Part shown: positions 46,688 to 57,129 of the stretch, piece by piece
How positions within the stretch are numbered: position 1 is the first letter of the stretch
How the letters are laid out: the number at the start of each line of letters is the position of its first letter
Assembly (NCBI RefSeq): GCF_004295345.1
Contig: NZ_CP036200.1
Coordinates: forward strand, 2,717,001 to 2,781,000
Length of the DNA stretch: 64,000 nucleotides
Origin: Shewanella maritima
GTDB lineage: Bacteria > Pseudomonadota > Gammaproteobacteria > Enterobacterales > Shewanellaceae
Direction of reading: 5' to 3'
Notes under the pieces: generated by a model
Databases searched by the model: none
Told to the model about the DNA's origin: nothing
The model's input: only the letters and a program-made list of their open reading frames with translations
Program-made: the position numbers and the translations under genes

Positions 46688-48591
46688 ATGAAATTGACCA
46701 AAATCCTCACTAAAAAACTCACCAGCTTCTGGATGTTGTCGCTATCGGCCGTCGCTTTTGTGTTCTTGCTTACCGCTGCCATCAGTTTTATCCAACTTAC
46801 CTATTCATTTCAGCAGCAAAAAGTCACTGAGTTACATCAGATTGTTACCGAGCATTATCATGAAGAAGACCTGCAGCAGCTCACCGTGTGGCTAGAGCCT
46901 ATGTTGCAAGCGTTCCATGCCAGTGAGTTTGAGCTCACCCGCAATGGCGAGTCGCTTATTCGTCTTGAGCCAAAAGCATCAGACTCGTTTAATTATTATA
47001 AGCGCTATCGCTTTGAGATCGATGCCAAAGAGCAGGTGATGATGCTTATTAGTTTGCCTCAGCCTTATACTCTGCATTCGCCTGATTGGTACGAATATCT
47101 CACCTTATTTATTGGGCTTAGCGCTATCGGCATGTTTGTACGTTTTGGTTACGGCTGGATTAGCCGCGAGGTAAATGGTATCGAGGTGCTTGCAGCGCGC
47201 AGTAAACAAGTGCTCGATGGCGAGTATAAAGCTGCTAGCGAAGTTTCCCGCAAGGGTAAGCCTATTGTTATTAATCGAGCGTTGACCAAGTTGTTACATG
47301 AACTGGAAGATGCCAAAAAAGAGCGCGGCCGTTTTGATAAATTTATCCGCTCCAATACCTTTTTAGACCCAGACACTGAAATTGGTAACCATATCTTTTT
47401 CGCTAACCGTCTTGATGCCTTAAGTAATCATCAAGTGATGATCGCCCATGGCGTGGTGATGTTGGTTGAATTTGATGAGTTCGACTCTGGAGCTGCATCT
47501 GTTAGTCAAGCGATGGTAGCCGTGTCGCAAGCTGTTAATAAGCTGATCGAGAATATTCCTGATAGTTTTATTGCACGGCGCCGAAAGCATCAGCTGGCAA
47601 TTGTGGTGCCGCAATTGTCGTTAACTGAAGCCGATACTTTGGCGAGTAGGGTGCTTAATAACTGTTTGGCGCTACCAATGGATGATGTGGTAGAAGAAGA
47701 CAACTACCTACACGTTGGCGCAGCGTTTTATAAGTCGGGCGATGTCACCAGTCAAATTGTCGAAGAAGCTGAAATGGCACTTAAGGCGGCGCAGCTGCAG
47801 CGAATAAACACTTGGTTTATGTACGACAAAGGTGTGCTTGATAGTGAAATTGCTAAAGGTTCAGTGCGTTGGCGCAGCTTCTTAGAAAATGCGTTAGTGG
47901 CCAAGCGCTTTTATCCGCTAGTGCAAACCATTGTCGATAGTGATGAAAAGCTACTGTATCGAGAGGTATTCACTCGCGCTCATGATGCCAATGGCAGCGA
48001 TGTACGCGCCACCTTGTTTATCCCAATGGCAAACAAATGTGGTTTGATGCCGCAGATTGAGCGGCAAATGCTGACTTTGGTAATGCAGCAAATCATGTCC
48101 GTAAGTAAGGATACATACTGCGTCAACTTGAGCTTTGACTCACTCACCAGCCGCGCATTTGTGCGTTGGTTGCAATCAACATTATTGGAGCACAGACCGC
48201 TAGCACAGCGCCTAGTGTTTGAGGTGTCTGAGGACATTATTGTTAAGCATCAGAGTCACCCTATGCTAATCAAAACCCTTGATATGATCCGTAAAATGGG
48301 CGCTAAACTGGCAGTTGACAATGTTGGTCAGCAGGTAGTGGGTACTCACTATATTCAAGAGTTTCATTTTGACTTAGTAAAACTGCACCGTTCAATTGTG
48401 CGTGAAATTCATCAACGCTCTGAAAACCAGTTGTTTATCCGCTCGTTAATTGGTGGCCTATATCGTGCTGAGGTGCAAGTACTCGCTGAGGGGTAGGGAG
48501 TTTTGAAGAGTGGCAAACATTGAAAATTTTGGGCGTCAGTGCTGCGCAAGGTGAGTATTTTGGCTCAGCGCAGCCTGAGATTTTGGCCTAA
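46688..48591 (+). pseudogene. csrD: CsrD/MshH regulator with degenerate GGDEF-EAL, frameshifted at the 3' end
   Basis: The open frame gives 602 residues and stops (48494-48496) right after VLAEG. Adding one G to the run 48490-48493 continues the EAL domain normally (VGSFEEWQTLKILGVSAAQGEYF) to a TAA at 48589-48591, giving 634 residues. Two membrane helices (about 17-37 and 137-157) flank a periplasmic loop. A HAMP-like segment precedes GGDEF and EAL domains that both lack catalytic motifs. CsrD promotes RNase E decay of CsrB/C small RNAs. In Vibrio and Shewanella the gene (mshH) precedes the MSHA operon, as here. The break could be real or a sequencing error. Confidence 0.87.
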
Positions 48592-48930
48592 GTTATTTAT
48601 TGCGCTACTGATACTTGTCGTCGTACCTTCACTGCGTCATGGCTGGTAATGGTCTTATAATTGCATATTAAATATGTACTGGGCCTATTTGGGCAAATTC
48701 GAATAAATAGCGTCAATACTTGTGTATCCCTAGTTAGCAAACTATCTTAATTAAAGGCACATTTTCACAGTAAATTTCTATAAAATTAGCCAATTAGCGT
48801 TTAGAATTGTGGGATAACAAATTTTGACGGTAAATCACAACTAATGTTGTATTTTTGTCAATATACACATGCATAGTAAATGCAGATAAATATAAGCACC
48901 ACGTGCTTTATAAGACTATGGAAAGCATAA
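48592..48930 (+). other. probable promoter region of the MSHA operon
   Basis: 339 bp, AT-rich, between csrD and mshI. No ORF seen beyond the csrD 3' end. Confidence 0.4.
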
Positions 48931-49812
48931 ATGAGTAATCGCTTTTTTGAAAAGTTGGCGTTTTGGCAAACTCACTCTGCGTCGGGCGAGTTGGGCGTGT
49001 TTGTAAGCGAAAGTGCAATTTATGTTTACCAGGCCGCTAAAAACGACGCGCCAGAACAAGCTGTCACGTATGAAGTGAGCAATGGTCAGTGGCGGGACGC
49101 GTTTGAAGCGATGAAGTCTCAATTTGGCGCTGCTAAATTACAAATCATTCTATCTGATGGCTTATATCAGCTACTGCAAGCTGACAAACCCAACGTTGAA
49201 CCCTCTGAAGTTAACCAGGCATTGATCTGGCAAATCAAAGATATGGTAACTGAGCCAGTTACCAATATTCATCTCGATTATTTTGAAAGCCCAGTGACTA
49301 ATAACGACAAAGTTAACGTGGTGATTTGCAGCCGTGAGTTCTTGGTTGAGCTTGCGGTGATTTGCGATGACCTTGGCTTTAGCGTTAATGGCATTAGCAT
49401 TGAAGAGTTGGCTCTCAGACATTTATTCAAAGATGACTCAATGGCGCACCTGTTGGTGATGCACCTTCCTGAGCAAGAGTTGTTACTGTCTGTGGTAAAA
49501 GCTGGGCAGTTATTAATGCACCGCCGTATTCGTGGCTTTAACCAGTTAGATACGGTGAAAGCTGAAGAGCTAGGTTATGGCATGGCTGATAACTTGAGCT
49601 TAGAGATCCAGCGCTCAATGGATTATTTTGAAAGTCAGCTACGTCAGCCGCCTGTATCGTCAATCAAATTACTTGTTGGCGGTGAAGCTGCGCGCTTGAC
49701 TGAGTTAGTGGCTGCTAACTTTAACCAAACCGTGCAAGAAGTAGAACATCAGGGTGTAGCCAACTTTGTGGCAAAGTTAGCTATGCATGAATTAGTGCGA
49801 GGCCAAGCATGA
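48931..49812 (+). CDS. mshI: MSHA biogenesis protein MshI (PilM-like)
   Basis: 293 residues, actin-like ATPase fold of the PilM/GspL-cytoplasmic type (SGELGVFVSESAIYVYQ ... HLLVMHLPEQELLLSVV ... LLVGGEAARLTELVAA). First gene of a tightly packed operon; it overlaps the next gene by 4 bases. It should link the cytoplasmic side to the PilN/PilO-like proteins. Confidence 0.88.
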   Translation: MSNRFFEKLAFWQTHSASGELGVFVSESAIYVYQAAKNDAPEQAVTYEVSNGQWRDAFEAMKSQFGAAKLQIILSDGLYQLLQADKPNVEPSEVNQALIWQIKDMVTEPVTNIHLDYFESPVTNNDKVNVVICSREFLVELAVICDDLGFSVNGISIEELALRHLFKDDSMAHLLVMHLPEQELLLSVVKAGQLLMHRRIRGFNQLDTVKAEELGYGMADNLSLEIQRSMDYFESQLRQPPVSSIKLLVGGEAARLTELVAANFNQTVQEVEHQGVANFVAKLAMHELVRGQA

Positions 49813-50411
49813 CCAAGCAGACAGTAAATTTATATTCCAGTCACCTGCTGCCGCCTAAACTAAGGCTGTCGTTTAAGCGCTTGATGGTAACGAGCGCAGT
49901 AATGGTAGTTGTTGCCTTGTTTATTGGAATGGGTCTAGCGTGGCAAAGCTCGCAGCGCAACAATGAAATCATTGCCGCGCAAGCACAAAAATCGACATTT
50001 GATCTTAAAAAGCAGCAACTAGAAGCACAAATTGCAGCAAGACAACCTGACGCAGCTTTGGTTGCTAAAGTCGAGCTAGAGCAAAAAAGGCTCGAGCTGA
50101 AACAGTTACTCAAGGGCGAGCTAAGTGCCAGACGCTCTGAAGTCAGCATGGGCTATTCACCATTATTGATGGATCTTGCCAAGGTGTCTGATTCGTCAGT
50201 TTGGTTAAGTCGCATTCACGTTAATGACGGTAAATATGAGTTTGAAGGTTACGGCTCAACGGCGCAAAGCATTCCTATGTGGGTTGAAAAGCTTAAAGGT
50301 ACTGAAACCTTAAAAGGTTACTCGTTTGCCTCAATGACCATGAACCGTGGGGAAGATAAACCATTGGCATTTAAGCTAACCAGTACCCCTGTTGAGGAGA
50401 GTGTGCAGTGA
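49809..50411 (+). CDS. PilN-like MSHA alignment protein (MshI2)
   Basis: 200 residues: short cytoplasmic N-terminus (VNLYSSHLLPPKLRLSFKR), one membrane helix (26-45), coiled coil (50-110) and a small periplasmic domain. This is PilN topology. In S. oneidensis the corresponding gene is called mshI2. It overlaps both neighbours by 4 bases. Confidence 0.82.
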   Translation: MTKQTVNLYSSHLLPPKLRLSFKRLMVTSAVMVVVALFIGMGLAWQSSQRNNEIIAAQAQKSTFDLKKQQLEAQIAARQPDAALVAKVELEQKRLELKQLLKGELSARRSEVSMGYSPLLMDLAKVSDSSVWLSRIHVNDGKYEFEGYGSTAQSIPMWVEKLKGTETLKGYSFASMTMNRGEDKPLAFKLTSTPVEESVQ

Positions 50412-51064
50412 ATCAGCAGTGGCAACAATTAGAAACTAAGTTTAATGACCTTAGCCAGCGCGAGCGCGGACTTATTGCGTTAGTGGTGATTATTATCGTT
50501 GCTATGGTGGCGTTCACCTTGCTTGAAGGCCAGTTCAAAGATCTGCAACGATTGAAAGGCCAGTTAACTAGCCTTGAGAATGAAAACCGTATTTCTGAGC
50601 AGCAAATCGCCCTGTATGAGCAGCGCTTAAAGCTAGATCCAAATGACGATTATCGTCAGCGCTTGGTGTTGCTTGAAGAGCAAATGGCGCAAGTTGATGC
50701 TGAGCTTAAGTCGCAGATGATTGATATGGTGCCAGCAGATTATATGCCGACGGTGCTATCTAATTTATTGGCGAACATGAAGGGCGTGACGTTAGAGTCG
50801 TTCGCATCAATCCCACCAGTGCCACTGATCCAAGTTGGTGAGCAAGAGAAAATGAACTTATACAGTCACGGCATTCGCTTATCGCTTACCGGTGACTACT
50901 TTTCCATTATGAAGTTTGTGCAAGCCGTTGAAGATATGCCAGACAAACTATTTTGGGAACGATTAGATTACCAGGTTGATAGTTATCCTAAAGGTACTAT
51001 TGAGTTGGAAATGTACACATTGAGCATTAATAAGGACTTTATCGGTGTTGCTAAGCAAGATTAA
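50408..51064 (+). CDS. mshJ: MSHA biogenesis protein MshJ (PilO-like)
   Basis: 218 residues: membrane helix (20-40), coiled coil (45-110) and a periplasmic ferredoxin-like domain (GIRLSLTGDYFSIMKFVQAVEDMPDKLFWE), the PilO signature. It pairs with the PilN-like protein to align inner- and outer-membrane parts. Confidence 0.87.
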   Translation: MNQQWQQLETKFNDLSQRERGLIALVVIIIVAMVAFTLLEGQFKDLQRLKGQLTSLENENRISEQQIALYEQRLKLDPNDDYRQRLVLLEEQMAQVDAELKSQMIDMVPADYMPTVLSNLLANMKGVTLESFASIPPVPLIQVGEQEKMNLYSHGIRLSLTGDYFSIMKFVQAVEDMPDKLFWERLDYQVDSYPKGTIELEMYTLSINKDFIGVAKQD

Positions 51065-51386
51065 TTGGCTAAGTAAAAAGAGTTGGCTAGTGGCTGTGAC
51101 ATGTTTGTCATTGCTAGCGAGCTTGCCTGCAACTAGCCAAACACTGCGCGACCCAACTAGGCCAGGAAAAGGCCAGGTTGTGACATCGTCATCGCAAACA
51201 ACAACCCAGAAATTAGTGCTAAAGAGTATTGTGACTGGTGCTAATCGCCATGCCGTGATTAACGACCAAATCGTATCCGTCGGTGAAGTGATTCAAGGGC
51301 GTAGAGTGTCGTATATAGGCGATGACTACGTCAACTTTTCTGATGGCGGCAAGTTGCAATTATTCAAGTCGGTTATAAAGAGATAG
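51045..51386 (+). CDS. mshK: MSHA biogenesis protein MshK (PilP-like)
   Basis: 113 residues from the GTG at 51045, supported by AAGGA 8 bases upstream inside mshJ, so the genes overlap by 20 bases. Signal peptide (about 1-32), then LRDPTRPGKGQ and LVLKSIVTGANRHAVINDQIVSVGEVIQGRRV, the PilP/GspC-like pattern that contacts the secretin. Confidence 0.83.
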   Translation: MLLSKINWLSKKSWLVAVTCLSLLASLPATSQTLRDPTRPGKGQVVTSSSQTTTQKLVLKSIVTGANRHAVINDQIVSVGEVIQGRRVSYIGDDYVNFSDGGKLQLFKSVIKR

Positions 51387-51399
51387 GAACGGCAATATA

Positions 51400-53082
51400 A
51401 TGAAATCGTTGAAAATTTTAACCCCAGTACTATCCCTATGTTTAGTGGCTTGTCAGTCTACTAATCGTCCTGAGCCGACAGCGGTTAAAGGCGCGTTAAA
51501 TGAGTCTGTGCAAACTGCTACTGCGCCAGCTAAAGCTACTCCACCACCTGCGGTTATGCCTGCAGATGTGCAAGCTGAACTGAATAACTCACGCAATATT
51601 GCTGCTACAAGTCCGGCTCGCCCAGCTGAGCGACGTTTTGATGTGTCGGCAAATGATGTGGATGCAAAAGTGTTCTTTCCAAGCCTGGTTAAAGGCACTC
51701 CGTTAAGTGTTGCAGTGCATCCAGATGTAGAGGGCAGTATTTCCTTATCGTTAAAAGGTGTGACCCTTTCTGAAGCGGTGCAAGTGGTAGAGGATATTTA
51801 CGGTTATGAAGTGAGTCGTGAAGGCCGCATATTACGTATTTTCCCAGCAGGTATGCGTACCGAGACTTTCCCGCTGAACTACTTGTACATGGAACGTGAA
51901 GGGTTATCGTTAACCTCTGTTAGCTCGGGCCGCATTTCAGATAACAATAATAATTCGAACAACAATAACAGCAGTAACAACAGCTCGAACAACTTCAGCA
52001 ATAATAGTAGTAATAACTCCAACGGCAATAACAACAATAACAATAGCAGTGACAACACTAATGGCACTTTTATTCGTTCAAAAACCAAAACCGACTTCTG
52101 GGGTGAGCTAGAAGATACGCTGGCTTCAATTATTGGTCACACTGGTGATGGTCGCAAGGTTGTGATCACCCCACAAGCAGGCTTAGTGACGATTCGCGCT
52201 TATCCAAATGAACTGCGCCAGGTGCGTGAGTTTATTAAAAAGGCCGAATCGCATCTGCAGCGTCAGGTGATCTTAGAAGCGAAAATCTTAGAAGTGACTC
52301 TGTCTGATGGTTACCAGCAAGGTATTCAATGGGACAATGTTGTAGGCCACATTGGTGATACCGATATTACCTTTGGTACCGGTGCAGGTCAGGGCTTAAG
52401 CGACTCTATTACGAGCGTGATTGGCGGGGTTACATCTATCAATGTTAAAGGTAGTGACTTTAATACCATGATCAGCTTGCTTGATACCCAAGGTGATGTT
52501 GATGTGCTTTCAAGCCCACGCGTAACTGCGTCTAACAACCAAAAAGCGGTGATTAAAGTTGGTAATGATGAGTATTTTGTGACTGACGTATCGTCAACAA
52601 CCGTTGCAGGTACTACGCCAGTGACAACGCCGCAGGTCGAGCTAACGCCATTCTTCTCTGGTATCGCGTTAGATGTTACCCCTCAAATTGATGAAGATGG
52701 CAATGTACTATTACATGTTCACCCTTCAGTCATCGACGTTAAAGAGCAAACTAAAGAGATTAAAGTCAGTGACTCAACCCTTGAACTGCCGCTTGCACAA
52801 AGTGAGATCCGCGAGTCTGACACTGTCATTAAAGCTGCGTCAGGTGACGTTGTAGTCATTGGTGGTTTGATGAAGAGCGATAGCGTTGAGCTAGTATCAA
52901 AGGTTCCACTACTGGGTGATATTCCTCTTTTGGGTGAAGCCTTTACTAATAGAAGTCAATCAACCAAGAAGACTGAACTCATCATTATGCTTAAGCCGAC
53001 AGTGGTGGGTGGTGATACCTGGGCGAATGAGTTACAGCGTTCACAAGACTTAATCGAGCGTTGGTATCCTTCTGAGCAGTAA
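51400..53082 (+). CDS. mshL: MSHA secretin MshL with Asn/Ser-rich insert
   Basis: 560 residues: lipoprotein signal with LVAC (C18), secretin N-domains (about 75-175 and 225-290), and the secretin barrel domain (about 290-545; VDVLSSPRVTASNNQKAVIKVG, VVVIGGLMKSDSVELVSKVPLLGDIPLLG). Residues 181-222 are almost only Asn and Ser, encoded by AAC/AAT/AGC/AGT codons, i.e. a low-complexity tract in an inter-domain linker. Forms the outer-membrane pilus pore. Confidence 0.95.
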   Translation: MKSLKILTPVLSLCLVACQSTNRPEPTAVKGALNESVQTATAPAKATPPPAVMPADVQAELNNSRNIAATSPARPAERRFDVSANDVDAKVFFPSLVKGTPLSVAVHPDVEGSISLSLKGVTLSEAVQVVEDIYGYEVSREGRILRIFPAGMRTETFPLNYLYMEREGLSLTSVSSGRISDNNNNSNNNNSSNNSSNNFSNNSSNNSNGNNNNNNSSDNTNGTFIRSKTKTDFWGELEDTLASIIGHTGDGRKVVITPQAGLVTIRAYPNELRQVREFIKKAESHLQRQVILEAKILEVTLSDGYQQGIQWDNVVGHIGDTDITFGTGAGQGLSDSITSVIGGVTSINVKGSDFNTMISLLDTQGDVDVLSSPRVTASNNQKAVIKVGNDEYFVTDVSSTTVAGTTPVTTPQVELTPFFSGIALDVTPQIDEDGNVLLHVHPSVIDVKEQTKEIKVSDSTLELPLAQSEIRESDTVIKAASGDVVVIGGLMKSDSVELVSKVPLLGDIPLLGEAFTNRSQSTKKTELIIMLKPTVVGGDTWANELQRSQDLIERWYPSEQ

Positions 53083-53100
53083 TGCCGAAGAGACGCGAAC

Positions 53101-54045
53101 ATGTATTTGCAGCATTTTGGTTTATCACAGTTTCCATTCACTTTAACGCCAAATACTGAATTCTTTTTTGGCTTAGCGCCTCATGTAGAGGCGCTACAAG
53201 TGCTACAAACAGCCATTGAAACCGGTGAAGGCTTTATTAAGGTAACTGGTGAGGTGGGTACAGGTAAAACACTAGTATGCCGTAAGTTACTTAGCGATTT
53301 ACCAACGCAATACTATTGTGCCTATCTACCTAACCCATACTTAACTCCAGTTGAGCTGAGGTGGGCGGTTGCTAACGAGCTTAAAGTCGATGCGCCAGGC
53401 GATACTAATCAGCAGCAATTAACCTTACTTATCCAAAAGCGTTTGATGGAACTGCATCAAAAAGGTTATCACGTTATTTTAGTGTTGGATGAAGCTCAAT
53501 CTTTACCTGATGACAGTATCGAGGCATTAAGACTTTTTACTAACCTCGAAACTGAAAGTAGCAAGCTTTTGCAAGTTGTTCTGTTTGGTCAGCAAGAGTT
53601 AGATGAGCGCTTAAGTACCGCAAAGTTTAGGCAGCTTAGGCAGCGCATCACCTTTAGTTATCATTTACGTCCGCTCAGTTGGGACGAAGTACAGGCTTAC
53701 ATGTTGCACAGACTTAAGGTTGCCGGCTATCAAGGTAATAACCTATTTACTGAGGCTGATATTAAGTTTCTCGCCAAAGCAGCGCGTGGTATCCCGCGTT
53801 TGGTCAACATTCTCGCTCATAAAAGCCTACTGTTGTGCTTTGGTGAAGGCGCCAAACAGGTGAGTATCAAGCATTGCCGTGGCGCAGTGATCGATACCGA
53901 AGATGTTGAGTTACAGAGTGTTGTTTCGAATCGTTATAAATGGGGCTGGTTGCTGGCGTTACTTGTAGCCATTGCAGCTGTCGTTAGTGGACTACAACAG
54001 GATTGTTGCAGTGACTTACTTGCACGAATGAGAGATTTGATATGA
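53101..54045 (+). CDS. mshM: MSHA biogenesis ATPase MshM (ExeA-like)
   Basis: 314 residues. Starts YLQHFGLSQFPFTLTPNTEFFF, typical of ExeA/MshM; Walker A GEVGTGKT (50-57), Walker B VILVLDEAQ, and a C-terminal membrane helix (about 280-300). It probably helps secretin assembly or insertion using ATP. Its stop overlaps mshN. Confidence 0.93.
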   Translation: MYLQHFGLSQFPFTLTPNTEFFFGLAPHVEALQVLQTAIETGEGFIKVTGEVGTGKTLVCRKLLSDLPTQYYCAYLPNPYLTPVELRWAVANELKVDAPGDTNQQQLTLLIQKRLMELHQKGYHVILVLDEAQSLPDDSIEALRLFTNLETESSKLLQVVLFGQQELDERLSTAKFRQLRQRITFSYHLRPLSWDEVQAYMLHRLKVAGYQGNNLFTEADIKFLAKAARGIPRLVNILAHKSLLLCFGEGAKQVSIKHCRGAVIDTEDVELQSVVSNRYKWGWLLALLVAIAAVVSGLQQDCCSDLLARMRDLI

Positions 54046-55367
54046 GTGTAATTAATAAGATGCTGCAAGATTTGGACAAAAGGCAGCAACCTCAAGGTGA
54101 GCAAGAGGCCAAGGAAGAGTCTACACGTAGTGAATTTGTTCGCCCACAACTTGATTACCAACAGCAATCACAGACGTCCAAGTTCAAAGGTGCAAGGGTT
54201 TCTAAGCCGTTAGTGATTTTATTAGGTTTACTGATCCCTACTGTAGCTATTGGCGTGTATTTACTGCAGTCTTCATCGCAATCTTTACCGCAAACAGCGC
54301 CGGACACCGCATCGCAACCTGCGCTTAGTAAGACTTCAACAGTGCCTCAAGATTCGCAGCCTCAAGCTGACGCAACAGAGCAAGTTACATCAGCACTAGC
54401 TGAACCTACAGAGCCTGTTGTGGTCGCGGCAAACTTAAGCGAAAAGCCGTTAAGTGAAAACTCGGTGAGCGAAAAGTCGAGCGCTGACTTAGTCGCGAAT
54501 GAATCAGCCACTGCCGCTACTGAGGTGAGTGTCACCAATGCTAATCAGGCTAGCCCTGATGCTGAAGTTGCAGTTAAACCTGAAGCAATAGAGTTAACCT
54601 CAGCTGAAAAGCCAACAGAACGAGATAGTACAGATATTAAGGTTAAAGAAGTCGCTAAGTCTGACACTGAAAAGGCGAGTAAAGCTATTGATGATAAGCC
54701 TGCTGAAACTACGACCATCGCTAAGGTTAAGCCTGCAAAGGATGAAATAAAACCCGCTCAGATGGTGGTTAAAGAGGTAGTACTAAGTAAAGCGCAATTA
54801 GCTCAGCGAGAGTTTGCCAAGGCGATAGATGCTGAAGATAACTTCAACCTTGAACGCGCTACCAACTATTATCTTGAAGCTATCATGATTAAGCCTGACT
54901 ATCACGAGGCGAGAAAGCGTTTAGCAGCTGCCCACCACCAAATGCAAAATACTACTAGGTCAATCCGTGTGCTAGAACGCGGCGTAAGTATGTACCCAAA
55001 TGAGTTGGAATTTTATGTATTGATGTCTAATTACTTATCGGCAAATGGTGAGTACGATAGAGCTTTAGCCAAATTAGACAATATTGCCGATAACAGTATG
55101 TGGGCTCGCGATAAGTGGATCGAGCAAAGTGCCATAGCTCAGCAAGCGAAAAGACCACAGTTAGCAGAGCAAGCTTATCGTAACCTAGTACGTGTTGAGC
55201 CTAATCAGGGTCGTTGGTGGATGGGGTTAGGTTATGCACTCGACTCGCAGCAATCTTATGCCCAGGCTGCTCAGGCATACCGCTCAGCACTTGACACCAA
55301 TGGGCTGTCAAACGCCGCAATTAACTATATGGAAAACCGTTTACGAGAGTTAGGAGATAACCTATGA
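54042..55367 (+). CDS. mshN: MSHA biogenesis protein MshN (TPR)
   Basis: 441 residues: short cytoplasmic start (SVINKMLQDLDKRQQ, conserved in MshN), membrane helix (57-75), a long Ala/Glu/Thr/Pro-rich low-complexity spacer (80-250), and TPR repeats (265-435). A periplasmic scaffold for pilus assembly. Overlaps both neighbours by 4 bases. Confidence 0.9.
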   Translation: MSVINKMLQDLDKRQQPQGEQEAKEESTRSEFVRPQLDYQQQSQTSKFKGARVSKPLVILLGLLIPTVAIGVYLLQSSSQSLPQTAPDTASQPALSKTSTVPQDSQPQADATEQVTSALAEPTEPVVVAANLSEKPLSENSVSEKSSADLVANESATAATEVSVTNANQASPDAEVAVKPEAIELTSAEKPTERDSTDIKVKEVAKSDTEKASKAIDDKPAETTTIAKVKPAKDEIKPAQMVVKEVVLSKAQLAQREFAKAIDAEDNFNLERATNYYLEAIMIKPDYHEARKRLAAAHHQMQNTTRSIRVLERGVSMYPNELEFYVLMSNYLSANGEYDRALAKLDNIADNSMWARDKWIEQSAIAQQAKRPQLAEQAYRNLVRVEPNQGRWWMGLGYALDSQQSYAQAAQAYRSALDTNGLSNAAINYMENRLRELGDNL

Positions 55368-57124
55368 AGCCGAAGTTGAAGATGCGATTAGGTGATTTGC
55401 TAGTTCAAGAGCAGATTATTACTGAAGAGCAACTGCAGCAAGCCCTTTCTGAGCAACGCAATACTGGCCGCAAGTTAGGTCGTACCTTAATTGACTTACA
55501 GTGCATCAGTGAAAATCAGCTGCTGCAATTTTTGTCGCAACAGTTGAATTTACCTTATTTGGATATCAGCCGCCGCCCAATTCCACCTGAAGTGGTTAAT
55601 TTACTGCCGGAAGTGCAAGCGCGCCGCTATCGTGCGTTAGTGGTTGAAAGTCATCATGACCACTTACTGGTGGCAATGAGCGACCCTGCTGATTTACAAG
55701 CTATCGACAATCTTGAAGTCTTGATAGCGCCCAAGCAGTTAAAGTTAGCTGTTTGTCCTGAGCAACAGTTGCTTGATGCTTTTGATAATTTATATCGACG
55801 CACAGATCAAATTGCTGAAATTGCCGGTAAGTTAGAAGAAGAATACGCCGCCGACGATATGTTCGATTTGGCGAACTTAACTCAAGGCGACAGCGATAGT
55901 GAAACTACCGTTGTAAAACTGCTGCAGTCGATTTTTGAAGATGCGGTGCAAATGCGCGCATCGGATATTCATATTGAGCCAGGCGAAACAGTGCTGAGGA
56001 TCCGTCAGCGTATTGATGGTCAGTTACATGAAAACACCTTAAATGAGGTAAACATTGCCTCGGCCTTGGTGCTGCGTTTGAAGTTGATGGCAGGTCTGGA
56101 TATTTCAGAGAAACGTTTGCCTCAAGATGGCCGTTTCCATATTGAGATTAATGGGCACAAGATTGACGTTCGTATGTCCACCATGCCGATTTATCACGGT
56201 GAGTCAGTAGTAATGCGTTTACTCGACCAAACCGCTGGCTTACGTACCCTTGATGAAACCGGTATGCCGCCGGCGATTGTCGATCGCATTCGCAAACAAA
56301 TTCGTCGACCTCATGGCATGTTGTTGGTCACCGGGCCGACAGGTAGCGGTAAAACTACCACGCTTTACGGTATCTTGAGTGAGTTAAATACTGCTGATAG
56401 AAAGATTATTACTGTAGAAGACCCAGTTGAGTATCAGTTACCTAGGATCAATCAGGTGCAAGTGAGCCATAAGATTGGTCTCGATTTTTCGCACGTTTTA
56501 AGAACAACCTTACGTCAAGACCCGGACATCATCATGGTGGGTGAGATGCGTGATCAAGAGACTGTCGAAATTGGTCTTAGAGGTGCATTGACTGGTCACT
56601 TCGTTCTGTCAACTTTGCATACCAATGATGCGGTAACCAGTGCGCTGCGTTTACTTGATATGGGCGCGGCGGCTTACCTAGTTGCAAGTGCGCTAAGAGT
56701 GATTATTGCTCAGCGACTGGTACGTCGAGTATGTAATAACTGCGCAGTTGACTATCAGCCTACTGCAGCTGAGCGTAGCTGGCTGTCTAGTGTTGGCCAC
56801 ATTGATTTAGCTCAGGCGAAATTTAGAAAAGGAACAGGGTGTCAAAGCTGTAATGGCTCGGGCTATCGTGGACGTATTGGTATTTTCGAAATACTTGAGT
56901 TAGACGAAAACATGATTGATGCAATGCGTACCGGTAATCCACAAGACTTTGCTCGTGCTGCTAAACAAAGCCCTAACTTTATTCCGTTAGCCGAATCGGC
57001 CATGGAGTATTTACAACGAGGCACTACAACTATTGAAGAAGTCGCTAAACTTGTAGAAGACGTAAGCGAGTCGACAGTCCCATTAGCGGATGAGTTAGTT
57101 AATCAACCTCATGGCGGGATTTAA
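55364..57124 (+). CDS. mshE: MSHA extension ATPase MshE, c-di-GMP-binding
   Basis: 586 residues. Two 24-residue MshEN motifs at 8-31 (RLGDLLVQEQII ... LQQALSEQ) and 37-60 (KLGRTLIDLQCI ... LLQFLSQQ), separated by five residues. This is the published c-di-GMP-binding arrangement of MshE. A GspE/PilB ATPase domain follows: Walker A GPTGSGKTTT (about 322-331), Asp box region, Walker B GEMRDQETVEIGLRGALTGH, and a CxxC...CxxC zinc module (CNNC, CQSC). Powers pilus extension in response to c-di-GMP. Confidence 0.97.
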   Translation: MKPKLKMRLGDLLVQEQIITEEQLQQALSEQRNTGRKLGRTLIDLQCISENQLLQFLSQQLNLPYLDISRRPIPPEVVNLLPEVQARRYRALVVESHHDHLLVAMSDPADLQAIDNLEVLIAPKQLKLAVCPEQQLLDAFDNLYRRTDQIAEIAGKLEEEYAADDMFDLANLTQGDSDSETTVVKLLQSIFEDAVQMRASDIHIEPGETVLRIRQRIDGQLHENTLNEVNIASALVLRLKLMAGLDISEKRLPQDGRFHIEINGHKIDVRMSTMPIYHGESVVMRLLDQTAGLRTLDETGMPPAIVDRIRKQIRRPHGMLLVTGPTGSGKTTTLYGILSELNTADRKIITVEDPVEYQLPRINQVQVSHKIGLDFSHVLRTTLRQDPDIIMVGEMRDQETVEIGLRGALTGHFVLSTLHTNDAVTSALRLLDMGAAAYLVASALRVIIAQRLVRRVCNNCAVDYQPTAAERSWLSSVGHIDLAQAKFRKGTGCQSCNGSGYRGRIGIFEILELDENMIDAMRTGNPQDFARAAKQSPNFIPLAESAMEYLQRGTTTIEEVAKLVEDVSESTVPLADELVNQPHGGI

Positions 57125-57129
57125 GCTAT

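Noticed and set aside
51879..52088. 69-residue Leu-rich reading frame on the minus strand
   Set aside because: It is the antisense of the Asn/Ser tract of mshL.
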